Source: Corylus avellana (Eukaryota > Streptophyta > Magnoliopsida > Fagales > Betulaceae). From it: a stretch of 64,000 bases of DNA. Position 1 is the first letter of the stretch. The number at the start of each line of letters is the position of its first letter. A model generated the notes under the pieces. The model searched no databases and was not told where the DNA came from. It saw nothing but the letters and a program-made list of their open reading frames with translations. The position numbers and the translations under genes are program-made. The DNA lies in the NCBI RefSeq assembly GCF_901000735.1, contig NC_081547.1:1922001-1986000 (forward strand), given 5' to 3'. Positions 12,688-25,003 of the stretch are shown in pieces.

Positions 12688-14230
12688 CTAAAAAAATTGA
12701 GGTCCCAGTTAATTTCATTGTAACTGACCAATAAAATGAAGAATAACACCATAAGGTCATGTTCTAGCATTATATTACCAAAATATAAGAAGAACAATAA
12801 TCAACTTTATATACATGAGGAAGGGGAAGAACAGGTTCTTCTCGCAATGAAAAGTCACTAAGTAACAGTTCTTACCAATACCAACGATTTATTTATAACA
12901 TGTCAATTAGAAGTAACGACATCAACCGACAAAATAAATTCTGTAATAAGATACACTATAAGAATCAAAATTTCAAACTTCCATATAATAGTATGTCAAG
13001 TGAACACTTTAAGAGTCGATTTCGTAAGCCAAACGTGTGTTTTTAAACAAATTTGCGAAAAGTGTCCCATTTGGGAATGGGCTTGAAAAAAGAATGATGG
13101 TTTAAAAACATGGAAAAAGTCACAATTTCAAATTGCAGGTAAGAAGGTGTGTTTTTTAAAACGCACAATTTTAAAGGCAAAACCGCGATTTACCTTCAAC
13201 GCTTAACTGCATCTTTAAAAATCACATTTTCATTACTTGCAATTTGAAATTGCTACTTTTCAAACTGCATGTTTTGAAATTGCTAAACCAAGCAGACCCT
13301 CAGTAGCACATAAATAACAGCCTATTAGCAGCCACTAAACAATGCAGAAAGGAAAGTCCCAAAATCGTCTTCCCACGAAAGAATCACTACAACACCCACT
13401 ACAGGAACAGGAACATTTGTACACTTATCCAAACTCAGAAATCAATACAACGTATCTAAATCTTGCTCAATAACTGAAATCAGAAAATCAATTCCGTTTA
13501 TACAAGGACAGTAGTATGAAAAACATTATCCAAGACCAACCAAACTGTTTTGTCTTTGGGAATATTCATTAAAGTCTGTTTCGTTGCTGAAAAAGAGTAG
13601 GATGAGGAATGAATCAAATCAATTACTCGGATTTAAGAATTTTCTGTTTAATTGGGTTTCACCAAAAGAGAGAAATTCCTTCATTTTTCCGGATAATACG
13701 AGGCTATGGCTTTCCCGGTTAACTTCTACTCTAAAACAATAACAACAATAACAAAAAAGAAAAAGAAAAAAAGCGAAACAGGAAACAAATCTTGATATAA
13801 AGACGATTTTGAATTCACCAAATTAATCAAATTAAAATATCTCAATCCACAGTAACACAAAAGTACCAATATGAAACCAAATAGCAAGCAATACCCAGCT
13901 GAAAAAAAAAAAAAAGAATCATTTCCGCAGAAAAAGAATACCCAGCTGAAAACTCAAATCTTTGCCTATAAAAGCAAAATACTCAAATATTTAAAAACAA
14001 AAATGAAATTTCCCATTACCGGTGTACCTGAAGTGCAAATCAACGATAAAAGACCTGGGGTCTGGGAATTCTAAATTCTATATATGCACACAGAGAGAGA
14101 GAGACAGAGACAGAGAGAGAAAGGTACCGAAGCAAGTGGCCGATGAATTGGCCTCGAAAAGCGTAAAACCGCTCTCCGTGAACCTCAGAAGCTTTCTCTG
14201 GCGTCACCTCTCTCTGTGAATCGTTTAGCT
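12688..14230 (-). other. Probable 5'-UTR intron and first exon of PEX11
   Basis: Upstream of the PEX11 start the minus strand reads TTTTTTAG then GTGTATTCAC, a good acceptor ending at 12688. A donor (CTTGCTTCG, then GTACC) lies at 14126-14127, and a GC-richer leader follows up to about 14220. A degenerate foldback near 13012-13305 (ATTTCAAATTGC / GCAATTTGAAAT arms) is probably an old MITE. This is inferred from splice motifs only. Confidence 0.45.
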
Positions 14231-14326
14231 TTCCTCTTTGATAGGCTCTGATAAGGGTTTCTTTGGTCCTTCTTTCCTATAACAAACAAACAAAATAATA
14301 TAATTCTTATACCCACAAAAAAAATA

Positions 14327-14331
<5 letters not shown>

Positions 14332-14375
<44 letters not shown>
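14332..14375. repeat. Compound (AT)n(AC)n microsatellite
   Basis: An uninterrupted run of AT dinucleotides passes into AC dinucleotides just upstream of the inferred PEX11 leader. Confidence 0.9.
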
Positions 14376-14376
<1 letters not shown>

Positions 14377-16754
14377 GCTTTTCCAATGTACATTCAATAT
14401 ATAATTTAAGTTTATTCTTGACCGTTCGATATCAGTATTTTTATGAAGGCAATGGATCATCACCTGGGCCGCTTCAGCAAATTATTATCTACGCCGTTGT
14501 GATGAGATCTCTAGTATCTGGTTCCTGAATGATTCAATTTCGGGGTGCCATAGTAATATTTTGGTCAAGCACGTATCTTAAGGAAGATATAGATGGACCG
14601 TTCATGATTTGTCATCTCTCATCCTTATCTGGATTGTTGACACTCCACTACTCCATTCGGACAAGTTTCCCAGACAAGCATTACGTACGCAGGGAGGTGC
14701 TTGGACACAAGCACAATGGAATTCTTATACTTGGTTTTCTTTGATTCTTCCTTTCCTTTTCTTTTTTTGCTTTTAAAACTATTTTCAGAAGTCTTTTGTT
14801 AATTATTTATTTATTTATTTATTATTATTATTATTATTTTTTTCTATTTTTAGATTATACATTAACAAATAATTCAATATTTTGTTTTTTTTTTTTTTTT
14901 TATAAATCTGTATTCTTTCTTTATTGTTTGAATATTTGGATAAAACATGTAGCCAACTTATTATTCAAAAAATTCAAAAAAAAAAAGGGTAAGTTGGCTT
15001 GGATGCACAGCCATCCCTCATAGGGCTGGGAACGGTCTGGTCGGTATCGGTTGGAGCATTTTTACTTATTGATTCATGAAAGTTGGTTAAGTCGGTTAAT
15101 TAATCGACTTCGTACCGACAATAAATAGTTTCGACTTTTTTAGTTAATTGGTTAATCAATTAATATGTAGTCGGTTAGTACAAAAGATATGCTTTTATTA
15201 GTTTATAAATGAAAATAAAAAGTAAATTCATAGAGCATACACTAAAAAAATAACCACAAATCAGCTCGACAAGCACAGTAAGAAAACATACAAAATAAAA
15301 TTCAAAATTCACTTAAAAAATAGATTAAGTTGGTTAACCGACAAAAAAGAAATTCTACCACTTACCGAACCGCACCGATGTTGAAACTGTATTTTTATTC
15401 CGCCTACCAACTACCGAAGTCGGTTGTCAGTTAATAACAGTTCGATGGTAGTTGATAGGTGGTAAATGGTACTTATACACTTAGGCTTAGTCATCCTAAT
15501 TTTTTTAAAATAATAATAATAATTAAAAGAAAATGAAAATTATAGTTTTTTTTACGAGTAAAGCTCTGTTTTGGTTTCTCAACATTATAAGAAGGTGTAT
15601 TTTATAAAAAATATTTTCTCAAATGTTGACCTCACTATAAACACTTGTAAAACACAGATTTTCCTTTTATATCACATAGAATAGTTTGAAACATATTAAC
15701 AAACATTCTCCAATTTAGTTTTTTCATAATATATTTTAAAGCTTTAGTTTTAAATTTGATATAAAAGGAAAAATTAAAGTTGTGAGATCGGAGACCTAAA
15801 AGCAGTCTACCTGCTGCATAAACAAACTAAATCTTCCATGATGTCATGTTACTTTATCTTATCATCAAGGAAGATAACAAATCTTTACAACGTCATATCC
15901 AAAGGTTTAACACATAGGATTTTGGCACCATTCCCTGTCACTAGTTTTCTCATTCAACATGAATGATAAAATGTTTGCTTTTTTTTTTATTTTTATTTTA
16001 GGGAAGCTCAAAAGCAGCATTTTGAAACATCCTATTACTATTAAACCTTAATGCAAAGTTAATTTATTTGTATGCCCTATCCATCTTGTTCGGTTAGGAG
16101 CTTTAACACTTACTCAAACTGTTTAAACTCCTGTCCAAACAAGGTTAATTCCGTACAACCATCGGAATTGAGAGTTAAATGCACAGCAATGAAGCCATCA
16201 AGGTTCAAAAACCAGCTGGCAGCTGTCATGCTCAATTATTTAAATCCTTAAATTCTCTACCAACAAAGATGGACCATGGTGAATCATATACCACGCACAA
16301 AGACAAGAAAATTTATGAAGCACATGAACAATCTTCTATAAATTGTAAAATCTTTCCCTGATTCAGACGCTTAACAGCTAGCTTTTGATGTACGCGGGGA
16401 ATTGCCATTATTATGGCTTCACAGACATTGTAGCAGAATGGATATTCATTTATGAACAGTATAAAATTCGAAATTTAAATTTGATCACACAACTCCACCA
16501 AAGAGGAAGAAGAAATTTGATTGCAAGAGGATTGTGTTGCATAGAGAAGAGAGGAAAATATGAAAGGGGACATATAGAGACCATATATTGAATAAATAGT
16601 ACATTCACTGCATAGATCAATAAGCTTGCGCATTCCAGTTCAAATCAGGAACTACTTTGTTTCATATAGACTATGAAACAGCGATCATACAAAACATAAA
16701 AGAAAAAAATAGAAGGGAAAACATCATTATACAGAAGACACTGGAAAGTTTTAT
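14376..16754. other. Intergenic, no gene seen
   Basis: AT-rich spacer with homopolymer and ATT runs. A stretch at about 15022-15480 begins GGGCTGGGAACGGTC and repeats CGGTTA/TAACCG motifs. It looks like a decayed transposon, but no second terminus was found. Confidence 0.45.
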
Positions 16755-18440
16755 CTATTTCCTGCTGAACAAACTTCTTAGTTTTCCTCTTTCCAACCGC
16801 TCCAGTAGCTTCTTGGCACCCGGGATGTCCATTTCTGTAAGCTTTTTAAGATACCCAATTGCTCCATAAGAGATCATCAGCTTCTTACATTTCTTACTTG
16901 AGGATAGAGATGCAAGGCAGGAAACGGCGTACTTTTTCGAAGTGTTTTGTGGACTTGGGTCGAGCAATTGGACCAGATTCGGCACACTTTTATCATCCTT
17001 CTTAACTTCTCTGCAGTTTTGTGAAAGGATCATCAGGCTTGAAATTGCCTGCGCAGCAACCTCTCTAACACTGTTTGATTTAGCCTCAAGCATCTTGACA
17101 AGCAGAGGAATGCACCCAGCTTCACCTACCATTTTCTTCATCTCTGTTGAGCTACAAACCCGACAAATTGCCGATGCAGCGGCTTGTTGTGCACCCAATG
17201 ATCCAGATTTAAGCACATGAACTAACCGGGGCAGGAAACCAAGAGAAAGCAAGACTTCTATGGAAACCGACGCAACCAAATTTCTTAATGCACCAACTGC
17301 AGATTCTTGAGGCAGTGGACCATCAAGATAAACCAACAGGCTCCTAACACCACCTTCTGAAATAACAGACCTTCTTAGATTGTCATTGCTGGCAGTGAGA
17401 TTCTGCAAGCACTCTGCTGCATATTCTTTGGAACCCAACAAAATTCCACAATCAAGAAGATTGATCATAACCCTTACAATCCCTTCCTCGGCTAGGGTTT
17501 GTCTCACCTCCGGGACAGCTGATAGATTCTTCAAAGTACAAGCACCTGCAGCCTGAGAAACAGAATCACCAGTCCAACAGACTTCAATCAGTGGACGAAC
17601 GCCACCATGCCCAACAATCGCACGAGCTGTGTCCGGTGACATAGACAATCTCTGAAGAGAGATTGTAGCCTTCTCTTTGCCCACTGAGCTACCTGACTCA
17701 ACAAGCCTAATCAGAGGAGGCAGGACTCCTTCTGAAACAAGCCAATTCTCACAACTCCCTGATTCTGCTAGCGAACAAATTACAGTGACCGTCTTCTCCC
17801 GGATACGAGGAGATGTTGCTGTGAGTAATTGAATTAAAGCAGCAATATTGCTCCGCCCCAAAACAGCCAAAACATTCTTTTCATCTTCTTTCATTACTTC
17901 GACAAGGCTGTCAAGAGCTCTGTGCTTTGCTTCTAAGTGCCCGATCTGAAGGCGCGCAAGCAATTCCCTTAGATTACTATGAGTTGCAGCCGCTGGTTCA
18001 GCTGAAGAACCAACCACAGATAAAGGCAAAGTAGCCTCACCAAGCACCCCGGTCTTGATCAAAAGCCCACAATCCCTCAAATTCAAGTCCAGTTTCCCTA
18101 ACAAAGCATCCAAGTCACTCTGCATCCTAAGCTTCCCTTCATACTTCTCCCCCACACACAACTCAGCTAATTCTATCGCGTTCTTCAACGTCTTCGACAT
18201 GGCCTGCAATTGCTCCTTACAAAGTGCATTCTTTGAGAAGCAAGGGTGGCTCGACAAGTCTGATAAACGCAATGGGATCTGCTCCAATTTTGATATTATC
18301 ATCTTCCACCTACCAGGGAACCCCTTCACCTCCCTAGCCTTAATAAGTGCCACTGGAACGAGCTCTTGGGCATGAGACGAGCACTCTTCAGCAGTCTGAG
18401 TATCTGCTAAAACCTCAGCTCCACTCTCTTCCACCATCAT
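16755..18440 (-). CDS. ARM-repeat protein related to PUB-type proteins, no U-box
   Basis: A single uninterrupted coding exon gives 561 residues starting MMVEESGAEV. The N-terminal 140 residues are helical (WKMIISKLEQIPLRLSDLSS, DLDALLGKLDLNLRDCGLLI) and resemble the UND region that precedes the U-box in plant U-box ubiquitin ligases. There is no U-box. From about residue 150 to the end there are armadillo repeats, for example GVLPPLIRLVESGSSVGKEK, EYAAECLQNLTASNDNLRRS and AVGALRNLVASVSIEVLLSL. The C-terminus is basic (LLERLERGKLRSLFSRK). The closest named plant proteins I can recall are uncharacterised ARM proteins such as At1g01830. ARM repeats bind proteins; the partner is unknown. A splice acceptor sits in the leader (18477-18480). 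Confidence 0.85.
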   Translation of the reverse strand: MMVEESGAEVLADTQTAEECSSHAQELVPVALIKAREVKGFPGRWKMIISKLEQIPLRLSDLSSHPCFSKNALCKEQLQAMSKTLKNAIELAELCVGEKYEGKLRMQSDLDALLGKLDLNLRDCGLLIKTGVLGEATLPLSVVGSSAEPAAATHSNLRELLARLQIGHLEAKHRALDSLVEVMKEDEKNVLAVLGRSNIAALIQLLTATSPRIREKTVTVICSLAESGSCENWLVSEGVLPPLIRLVESGSSVGKEKATISLQRLSMSPDTARAIVGHGGVRPLIEVCWTGDSVSQAAGACTLKNLSAVPEVRQTLAEEGIVRVMINLLDCGILLGSKEYAAECLQNLTASNDNLRRSVISEGGVRSLLVYLDGPLPQESAVGALRNLVASVSIEVLLSLGFLPRLVHVLKSGSLGAQQAAASAICRVCSSTEMKKMVGEAGCIPLLVKMLEAKSNSVREVAAQAISSLMILSQNCREVKKDDKSVPNLVQLLDPSPQNTSKKYAVSCLASLSSSKKCKKLMISYGAIGYLKKLTEMDIPGAKKLLERLERGKLRSLFSRK

Positions 18441-20340
18441 TTCAATATCAGTCTCGATCCAATTTGTTGGCGGAAGCTACAAGAAATGGAATTCAGAGAA
18501 AACCAAGGCCTGTTGTAAGCTAACAACCCCAGATGAGAAAACTCGGAAAGGATATGATATTTGCATAGAAAATTAGATGGCAGTGGAGCAGTTGCAATCA
18601 TAAACACATGAATTATAAATTAAGACTGTAATAAAATAAAAAAAATAAAAAAATCAGGGATTAAAAAAAACTAGAAAACAAATGGGACAACATCAAGAGC
18701 TTCGAGAATCTTGTATGATCACACACAGCTTTTTTGCTGAAAACAATACCCGACCAACCAAATGGAAGTACCTAAAGATGCCCCACGAGTCCTTTCCACT
18801 GCTCTGTAAATGCAAGTGCTCATTTAATGCCAACACAACTGGATTTGATTATTCAAAGTATTGTGATGAAAATGAAAGAAGTTACTTTTAACGGCTAAGC
18901 AGTGCCGTCCAATTAAGATTTAAGCAGCCGTCGGCACGATTTTTTTTTTTCTCCCCAATCACCAAAATAGCCCTTTAAAATTAAGGGATGTACTAATTTA
19001 TGAGGGTATTTTGGTAAGTATGAACTAAAGCTACAAACTTTACTTTTCCAACCAGAATGTGGTGAATACTGAATACTGTATCTTTTATCAGGTTTATCTA
19101 CTGAGTTTTTGCAAAGCTGATCCTGATCTGTATTCAACGGTCAAGATTTCTTGGAGAGGTTGGGAAAAGTTGGAACCTTAGCTGTATTTTCCATGTTTCT
19201 CACATAGATGGAGCTTCCTGGTTAGAGAGAGAGAGAGAGAGAGAGAGACTTTGCTTTGAAGAGAAGGTAGAAGTCTCTATCTACAGGTGTATTTTATTGA
19301 GTGTATTTAATTTAATCAAAATGGACAATCCCCACAGAAAAAAAGAAAATGGAAAGAAAATTCTAAGCAATCAATAAGAAATACAAAATTTTACCTCGAA
19401 TTGACTTGACTTTCCTTAACTTTCAAAGGATTCTTCCACCACTAACAGCCACCAAACAGTGCCCCTCTCGCTCTCTCTCTCTATCTCTCTCTCTCTCTGT
19501 GAATTGTTCTGTAGGAGCAAGGTAAAATAAAAATGATACATAATGAGCAATAATTCCATAGTAGCAGAAAACAAACTAAATTCCAAAATATAAAACAAAA
19601 GAGAAGAACGAGTAAAACAAAATTGCCTTTTTTGAATTAGGCATCAAAGAAAGGAAGCTGAATCAGCTTCAAGAACCAACCTTTAAGACTCAGTAACTCA
19701 GAAGGTGTCCCTTTTTCACGCAGAAAGCAAACCAACATAGCTTCATCTTCAAACCTCACTCTGTCTCTCTCACACTAAGCTGTAACTCAGAAATGCTTCC
19801 AAGGAATCAGCAACCCACCATACCTTGACTTCAAATCTTTCTCCTCTCTTTCTCTCTCACTACAAAGAAAACCCAGAAATGCTTCCAAAATCAGCGATCA
19901 AAAAACAGCTGGATCTTCAAAAACTCTCTTCTCACTCTCACTTTCAGACGACACTGACCCGGAAAACAATTTCTCAGAATCAGATATAGCTAGGGCTAAT
20001 TTTTGTTCCCTAACGAAGAAACTGACATCAAACGGTCGAAATCATTTAAAAGGAACAAAAAAAACCCAAGAAAAATATGCAGAAGAATCTTCCACCTGGA
20101 AGAATAGGAAGAGATCCAAGTTTGAAAAACGCTCCTAAAGAAATTCAGCTTTTTCCACTATAAGACACACACAGAAATAGTGCATAACAATCGCAACTAG
20201 ATTCAAAAATCAAACTTCCTCTCTCTCTCTCTCTCTCTCTGTGTCTCTGTCTCTGTCTCTGTGGGTTAATGGAAGGAAATGTCTCCCTCAGATTCTCTGT
20301 AAAATAACGCATTATTTTACTGTGCATGTTTTAAAGGTAA
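18441..20340 (-). other. 5' leader region of the ARM-repeat gene
   Basis: An acceptor at 18477-18480 (minus strand TTTCTTGTAG) shows that at least one 5'-UTR intron exists. GA/CT-rich runs at 19224-19249, 19468-19499 and 20218-20262 are typical of plant leaders and core promoters. The transcription start cannot be fixed by eye. Confidence 0.4.
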
Positions 20341-20474
20341 ATGCCGAACACGATGAGAGATCAGACGGCTGTGGTTGAGGTTCAGACAGAGTATCCGACC
20401 GTTGGGATTGGGTAAATTTTGAATATGCTTTTCGAAAGTTTACGTTACCAATGTGAAGAGATGGCCGTGGCTGC

Positions 20475-20547
20475 CACGTGTGCGGTGGAACGGTTTATGA
20501 CTTTTCAAAGTGGTGCATAGGTTGAGGATTGAGATAGATACCACGTG
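20475..20547. promoter_or_regulatory. Two CACGTG (G-box/ABRE-type) motifs
   Basis: CACGTG occurs at 20475-20480 (in GCCACGTGTG) and at 20542-20547 (in ACCACGTGCG), upstream of the ARM-repeat gene. This core binds plant bZIP and bHLH factors. Function here is inferred only. Confidence 0.35.
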
Positions 20548-20851
20548 CGAGGGAAACAGATCATGGGAAAGTGTGTTTCAGACGGTTGGATTTACCTATT
20601 TGACCTTGTAATGTTTTTTTGAATTCGGATCGTTTGTGGAGAGTCCAGCAATATATAGGGCCCGGCCTATGAACGCTCCATAATATTGTGTTTTAAACGT
20701 GTAATTGTTAAATTATTTTTAAAAATTAAAATGCAAATGTGGACCAACCTGAATTTGTTGCATTTGAAAAAGAACAAATAATGTGACAACAAGTCTATTT
20801 TTAATTAGTATATTTTGATTTTTCTCGATCATCAAATGCAAATATGCATTC

Positions 20852-20930
20852 TCAAAGCCTCAAATGATAGTTTAATTGGATGTGAACCACGCCTCATGAA
20901 ACGGAAGTCACTCGTTCAACAAATATGCAT
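20852..20930 (+). mobile_element. SINE fragment, same family as 41805-41912
   Basis: The segment GATAGTTTAATTGGATGTGA and the following ACCACGCCTCATGAAACGG, AAGTCACTCGTTCAA match the reversed sequence of the SINE at 41805-41912. The possible target duplication AATATGCATTC flanks it (20841-20851 and 20931-20941). It lacks the 3' A-tail region, so it is truncated. Confidence 0.6.
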
Positions 20931-21858
20931 AATATGCATTCATCTTACAACTCCAAGAAAACACCTTTTGAATTAAGTGACAAATGGGTTATAGTTTTGA
21001 ACTAAAGAATGCAATCATGAGCTTGAGAAGAATCAAATAGTGTGATGTTATAATATTGATCTCGTAATTAGTGGGAAAGAAGAAGATGTGGACACCGAAT
21101 GATTAAGCTAATGCATTTTGAATGTTTAAACCAAGGAAAATAATGATTAAATGGCTCATGAGAGTCATGTTTTTTCATCTCTAGTTGACATATCATTATC
21201 AGTATAAAAAGCCAAAGTGTCCAACCAATTGGTCCATGCCACTAGTACATTGACTCTACGACAAACATACCCATCTCATTTCTTTCAACTTATCCCTTTT
21301 TATTGTTGAATTTGTACCCACTTTTTCTTTGATATGTTTTTAGTGGGCGAGGTAGTGATGTACTTCCCAATGGCTGCGGTAACAAACAAGAGCTCCATGC
21401 AACAATAATAATATAATCAAATATATGAGGGAGAGGGTTGGGTGAGTGAACCAGGACGCGTGAGGATGGTCAGGGTGCGGGTGGGGCTTTGGCGTTGCGT
21501 AGCCAGGACGTGACGATGTTGCCTGTCGACTACGCACAATTTTCCCGAATTATTTTATTTTATTTTATTTTTTGTATTTCCGAGTAGTGGTGGCCTATGT
21601 TGCATCCACCCACCACTTTGCCTTCAACCCCCACTGCTTTCAACTTTACAAGTAGGGCCGTAGCCCGGTGGTAATTCGACCACTTGCATTGAATTTGAGT
21701 AATATTAAAAATATGAGTATAAAAAATTATATAAATTAATTTAAATTTGAGTTCACCTTAATTATGACACAAGCCATTAAAATAGGGATGGATGATACAA
21801 CCCGACCCAAAATACCATTTAATAATATAAATCGTGTGGAATTAACTCGACTTGACCC

Positions 21859-21861
<3 letters not shown>

Positions 21862-21896
<35 letters not shown>
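21862..21896. repeat. (TA)n microsatellite
   Basis: Perfect run of about 17 TA dinucleotides. Confidence 0.9.
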
Positions 21897-21899
<3 letters not shown>

Positions 21900-22691
21900 T
21901 TATGCAAGTGAATCATGAATTAAGCAAGTTGACACAAAATTGACTTGTTTATTAATCAGGTTTAATCGGATCAAGGCGGTTTGACTTTAATTCTATTTTA
22001 CTAAACCATAACATGTTAATTTAATATTAAGTTCGTATTAAGTTTGTAAGTCTTATAAAAAATTGTTAACCTTGCTTATAAGAAATACACATATAATCTA
22101 CAAGTTGAATGCACCGTAAAAGGAGTAAGGGTATACATCACTCTCTATCTCTCTTTCACCCCTCCTAAAGCCTATATAGAATGGTCCCCTCAGCATTTGG
22201 TACATGAAGATCTTTATGATTTTTTGGTCACATAAGTTTTGAAAAAACATGAGGGAGATTGGAGGCTAATAATGAATAGATTTTTTTTTTTTTTTTTTTT
22301 GCCCTAGATACTATTTCCTGGTTTTAAGCTGAGTTACATGTATACCCTTTAGAAGTATGAAAACTTTATTTATTTGCTAGACAGTTTTAAGGGCATAAAA
22401 GTGATTGAATGACTCAAAATGGATTGAAGGCGGCGGTAGGAAGAGAACCAGAGAGGAGAAATAGTAAATGGAAAGCTTCCTTGAGGGCCTATTTTCTACT
22501 TGTCACCAAACGTGATGAGAAGTGATGGAAAAATAGTAAACCTTTTGTTATGCTCAAATAAATAAATAAATAAACCCAAGAGCTTTCTATTTTTTTTTTT
22601 TTTTTTTTTTCGTAATGTGATAAATACCACCAGACAAATAAAAAAGGGTAAATTATACATTTCAAAGAAGATCTCTCCTTATGAATCTCCA

Positions 22692-22876
22692 ATGAATAAT
22701 GTTATTTAGTAAATTGTTATACAATTACCTTACAACTTAATGATGTCACAATAAAACTAAACCGTTAGATCAGCATATAAAATAAAAATAAAAAAAATAA
22801 AAAATAAAAACATGAGCTGAGTTTCACTACCACTTCATTATAATTGTATAACAATCTACTAAATTGCATTACTCAT
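22692..22876. mobile_element. 185-bp inverted-repeat element (MITE)
   Basis: The left end ATGAATAATGTTATTTAGTA, followed by AATTGTTATACAATTA, is mirrored at the right end (ATGAGTAATGCAATTTAGTA when reversed, then GATTGTTATACAATTA). The centre is A-rich. No reading frame is present. The target duplication is unclear. Confidence 0.65.
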
Positions 22877-23598
22877 ACCCAACCAAAAATGGGGAAATTG
22901 TACACTTGTTCAACCATCTCTCTTTCCAATCTTGTTTTTGGAAGCATTCTCACAGGATCTCTCCTATTCTCTCTTCCATTCAAATCAGGAATGAGAAAGA
23001 TCCTCTCTTGTAGTCCTTTCTTCCTTATTCAATTAGAAAAAAAAAAAAAACCATCTCTCTTTCCTTAGTTCCCACCAACTTTATCATTTCTTATCTACTT
23101 TGATTGCAAAGCACGGTTTTTGAGATGATGAAAATTACATGCTTTGAGTGTACACATCATAAACTCACAGCGTATAAAATTTGGGCAACTTAAGAGAAGA
23201 TGTTGTAGAGCCCATCTGTCTTGGACAAGTAGATTCCACCTCTTAGACTGTCCAGAACAGGTGAGCTCAATAACATTTCACAAAAGCAAAGAGGTGAGCC
23301 CAATAACATTTCCCAAAAGCAAAGAAATTTGGGCAGCGTAACCACTGAGAATGTTTATTTTCCTGAGAGCGAGAGAGAGAGAGAGAGAGAGAGAGAAGGG
23401 GGAGGGCTTGATGTGACCACTATGTTAAACTTGCTAACCAATTCAAAAGCATATGGAAGTTCACAATTACCGTACAAAAATACAAATAACAAGTAGATAA
23501 CTGAGCCCTGCAATGTCTGCAACCAAACAACAGACTACAAAGTGAAAGAAAAAGCAAACCTACCAACCATCTGACTGGAACTTTTATTCTGCCTCTGT

Positions 23599-24972
23599 TC
23601 AGGAACGGGATCTTTCCCGTGGTGGTGGTGAACGGCTGCATTGTCAAATAGTATAGTCAAGATTCAAGTATCATCTATTAACATATCGTACAAGGTTGGT
23701 TGAACAGACGGACAAACAACTGAGAAAAGCAAATGTCTCAGAAAGATTTGAAGTTTGAACCTGTCATATCTCCCATTGACTGGGCTCTCAGGTCTTTCAA
23801 ACTTGGGACTTCCCCTTGTTTCAGGTCTGGAACTTGGATTTGATCCATGGCCATAGTCTGGGCTATCCCTATTCCTACGATATGGACTTGGGGATCGCAC
23901 ACGATCATAGCTTCTCCTATCAGGAGACATGTCCCGGCCTCTTCTATCAGGACTATAGCCATTTCTTTTATCATCATCATCTCGAACTGCATATTCCACT
24001 GAAATGACCCGATCCATGAACTTACTGCACACCTCAAATATGAATAAGCCATAGTTAATATAGTGAGCAGATTTGCAAATAAGTGTTAGGCACCCATAAA
24101 ACTAATTATTTCATAAGAAATGGTAGCGGTACCAAATCTTTTGCCAAGATATGAGTACCAAAATGATGTGGAGCTTATTCATTAGAAACGATCAAAATAA
24201 TTAATCAAAAAAAATGCTACGGGTACCAATGAATAAGCTCCTTGATATTCATCTCTCAGTAAAAAATTTGTTATCCATAGCATTTCTTTTATTTCATAGG
24301 GCTCTTTTGAAAAGCAACTATATTGATATCCAATAACTTCTTGATCAAGTATACTACCAGTCTAAGCATTTGCTGAAGGAAAATACAACCTCATATTCGT
24401 TGCATCCAATGCTTTGGTAGCATCATCCTGTGACTCATACTGAATAAATGCAAAATTCCTTCTAATCCTTATGTTCAATATTTTTCCATATTGATCGAAG
24501 TGCCTCTCTAGATCCCTTGTTCTCGTATAACTTGGGTCAAAATTAATGACAAACAAGGTTTTTGATGGTCGCGTGCTAGCTGAAGATCTTGAACCACCAG
24601 GCCTTCTAATGCCACGTTCATGCTGCAATACAATATATGGTGATTGGTTTGAAGGCTACACTTGGAGTAAAAACACCCAACAACTGTTGGGCACTAAATG
24701 GGTATAACGCTTGTCCATTTCAATGATTTCATCATGTTTAATACAAAAAAAACTATCCTTCTGACAAGAGTAAAGAGAAATGCAACATTCACAAGTGTGT
24801 GCCTTAGCATGAGCATGCACCACCAGGGAAGGGTATGTGGAGATGTAATAACCAAAACCATCATAACCGTTGAGGTGAAGTCTTCTGTGGTGATGTTTTA
24901 TGAAATGAATCATTTGTGAACCTTAAGATAAATTTAATTAAAAAATAACTCATGCAAATCTGATATGTGTAT

Positions 24973-25003
<31 letters not shown>

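Larger units (their letters stand above)
20931..23598. other. Intergenic, no gene seen
   Basis: AT-rich spacer between the ARM-repeat promoter and the 3' end of the SR gene. It holds a (TA)n tract at 21862-21896, several poly-T runs, the inverted-repeat element at 22692-22876 and a (GA)n tract at 23370-23397. No protein-coding signal was seen. Confidence 0.5.

Noticed and set aside
15022..15480. Possible hAT element starting GGGCTGGGAACGGTC
   Set aside because: No matching inverted terminus or target duplication was found, so it is noted only as possible debris.
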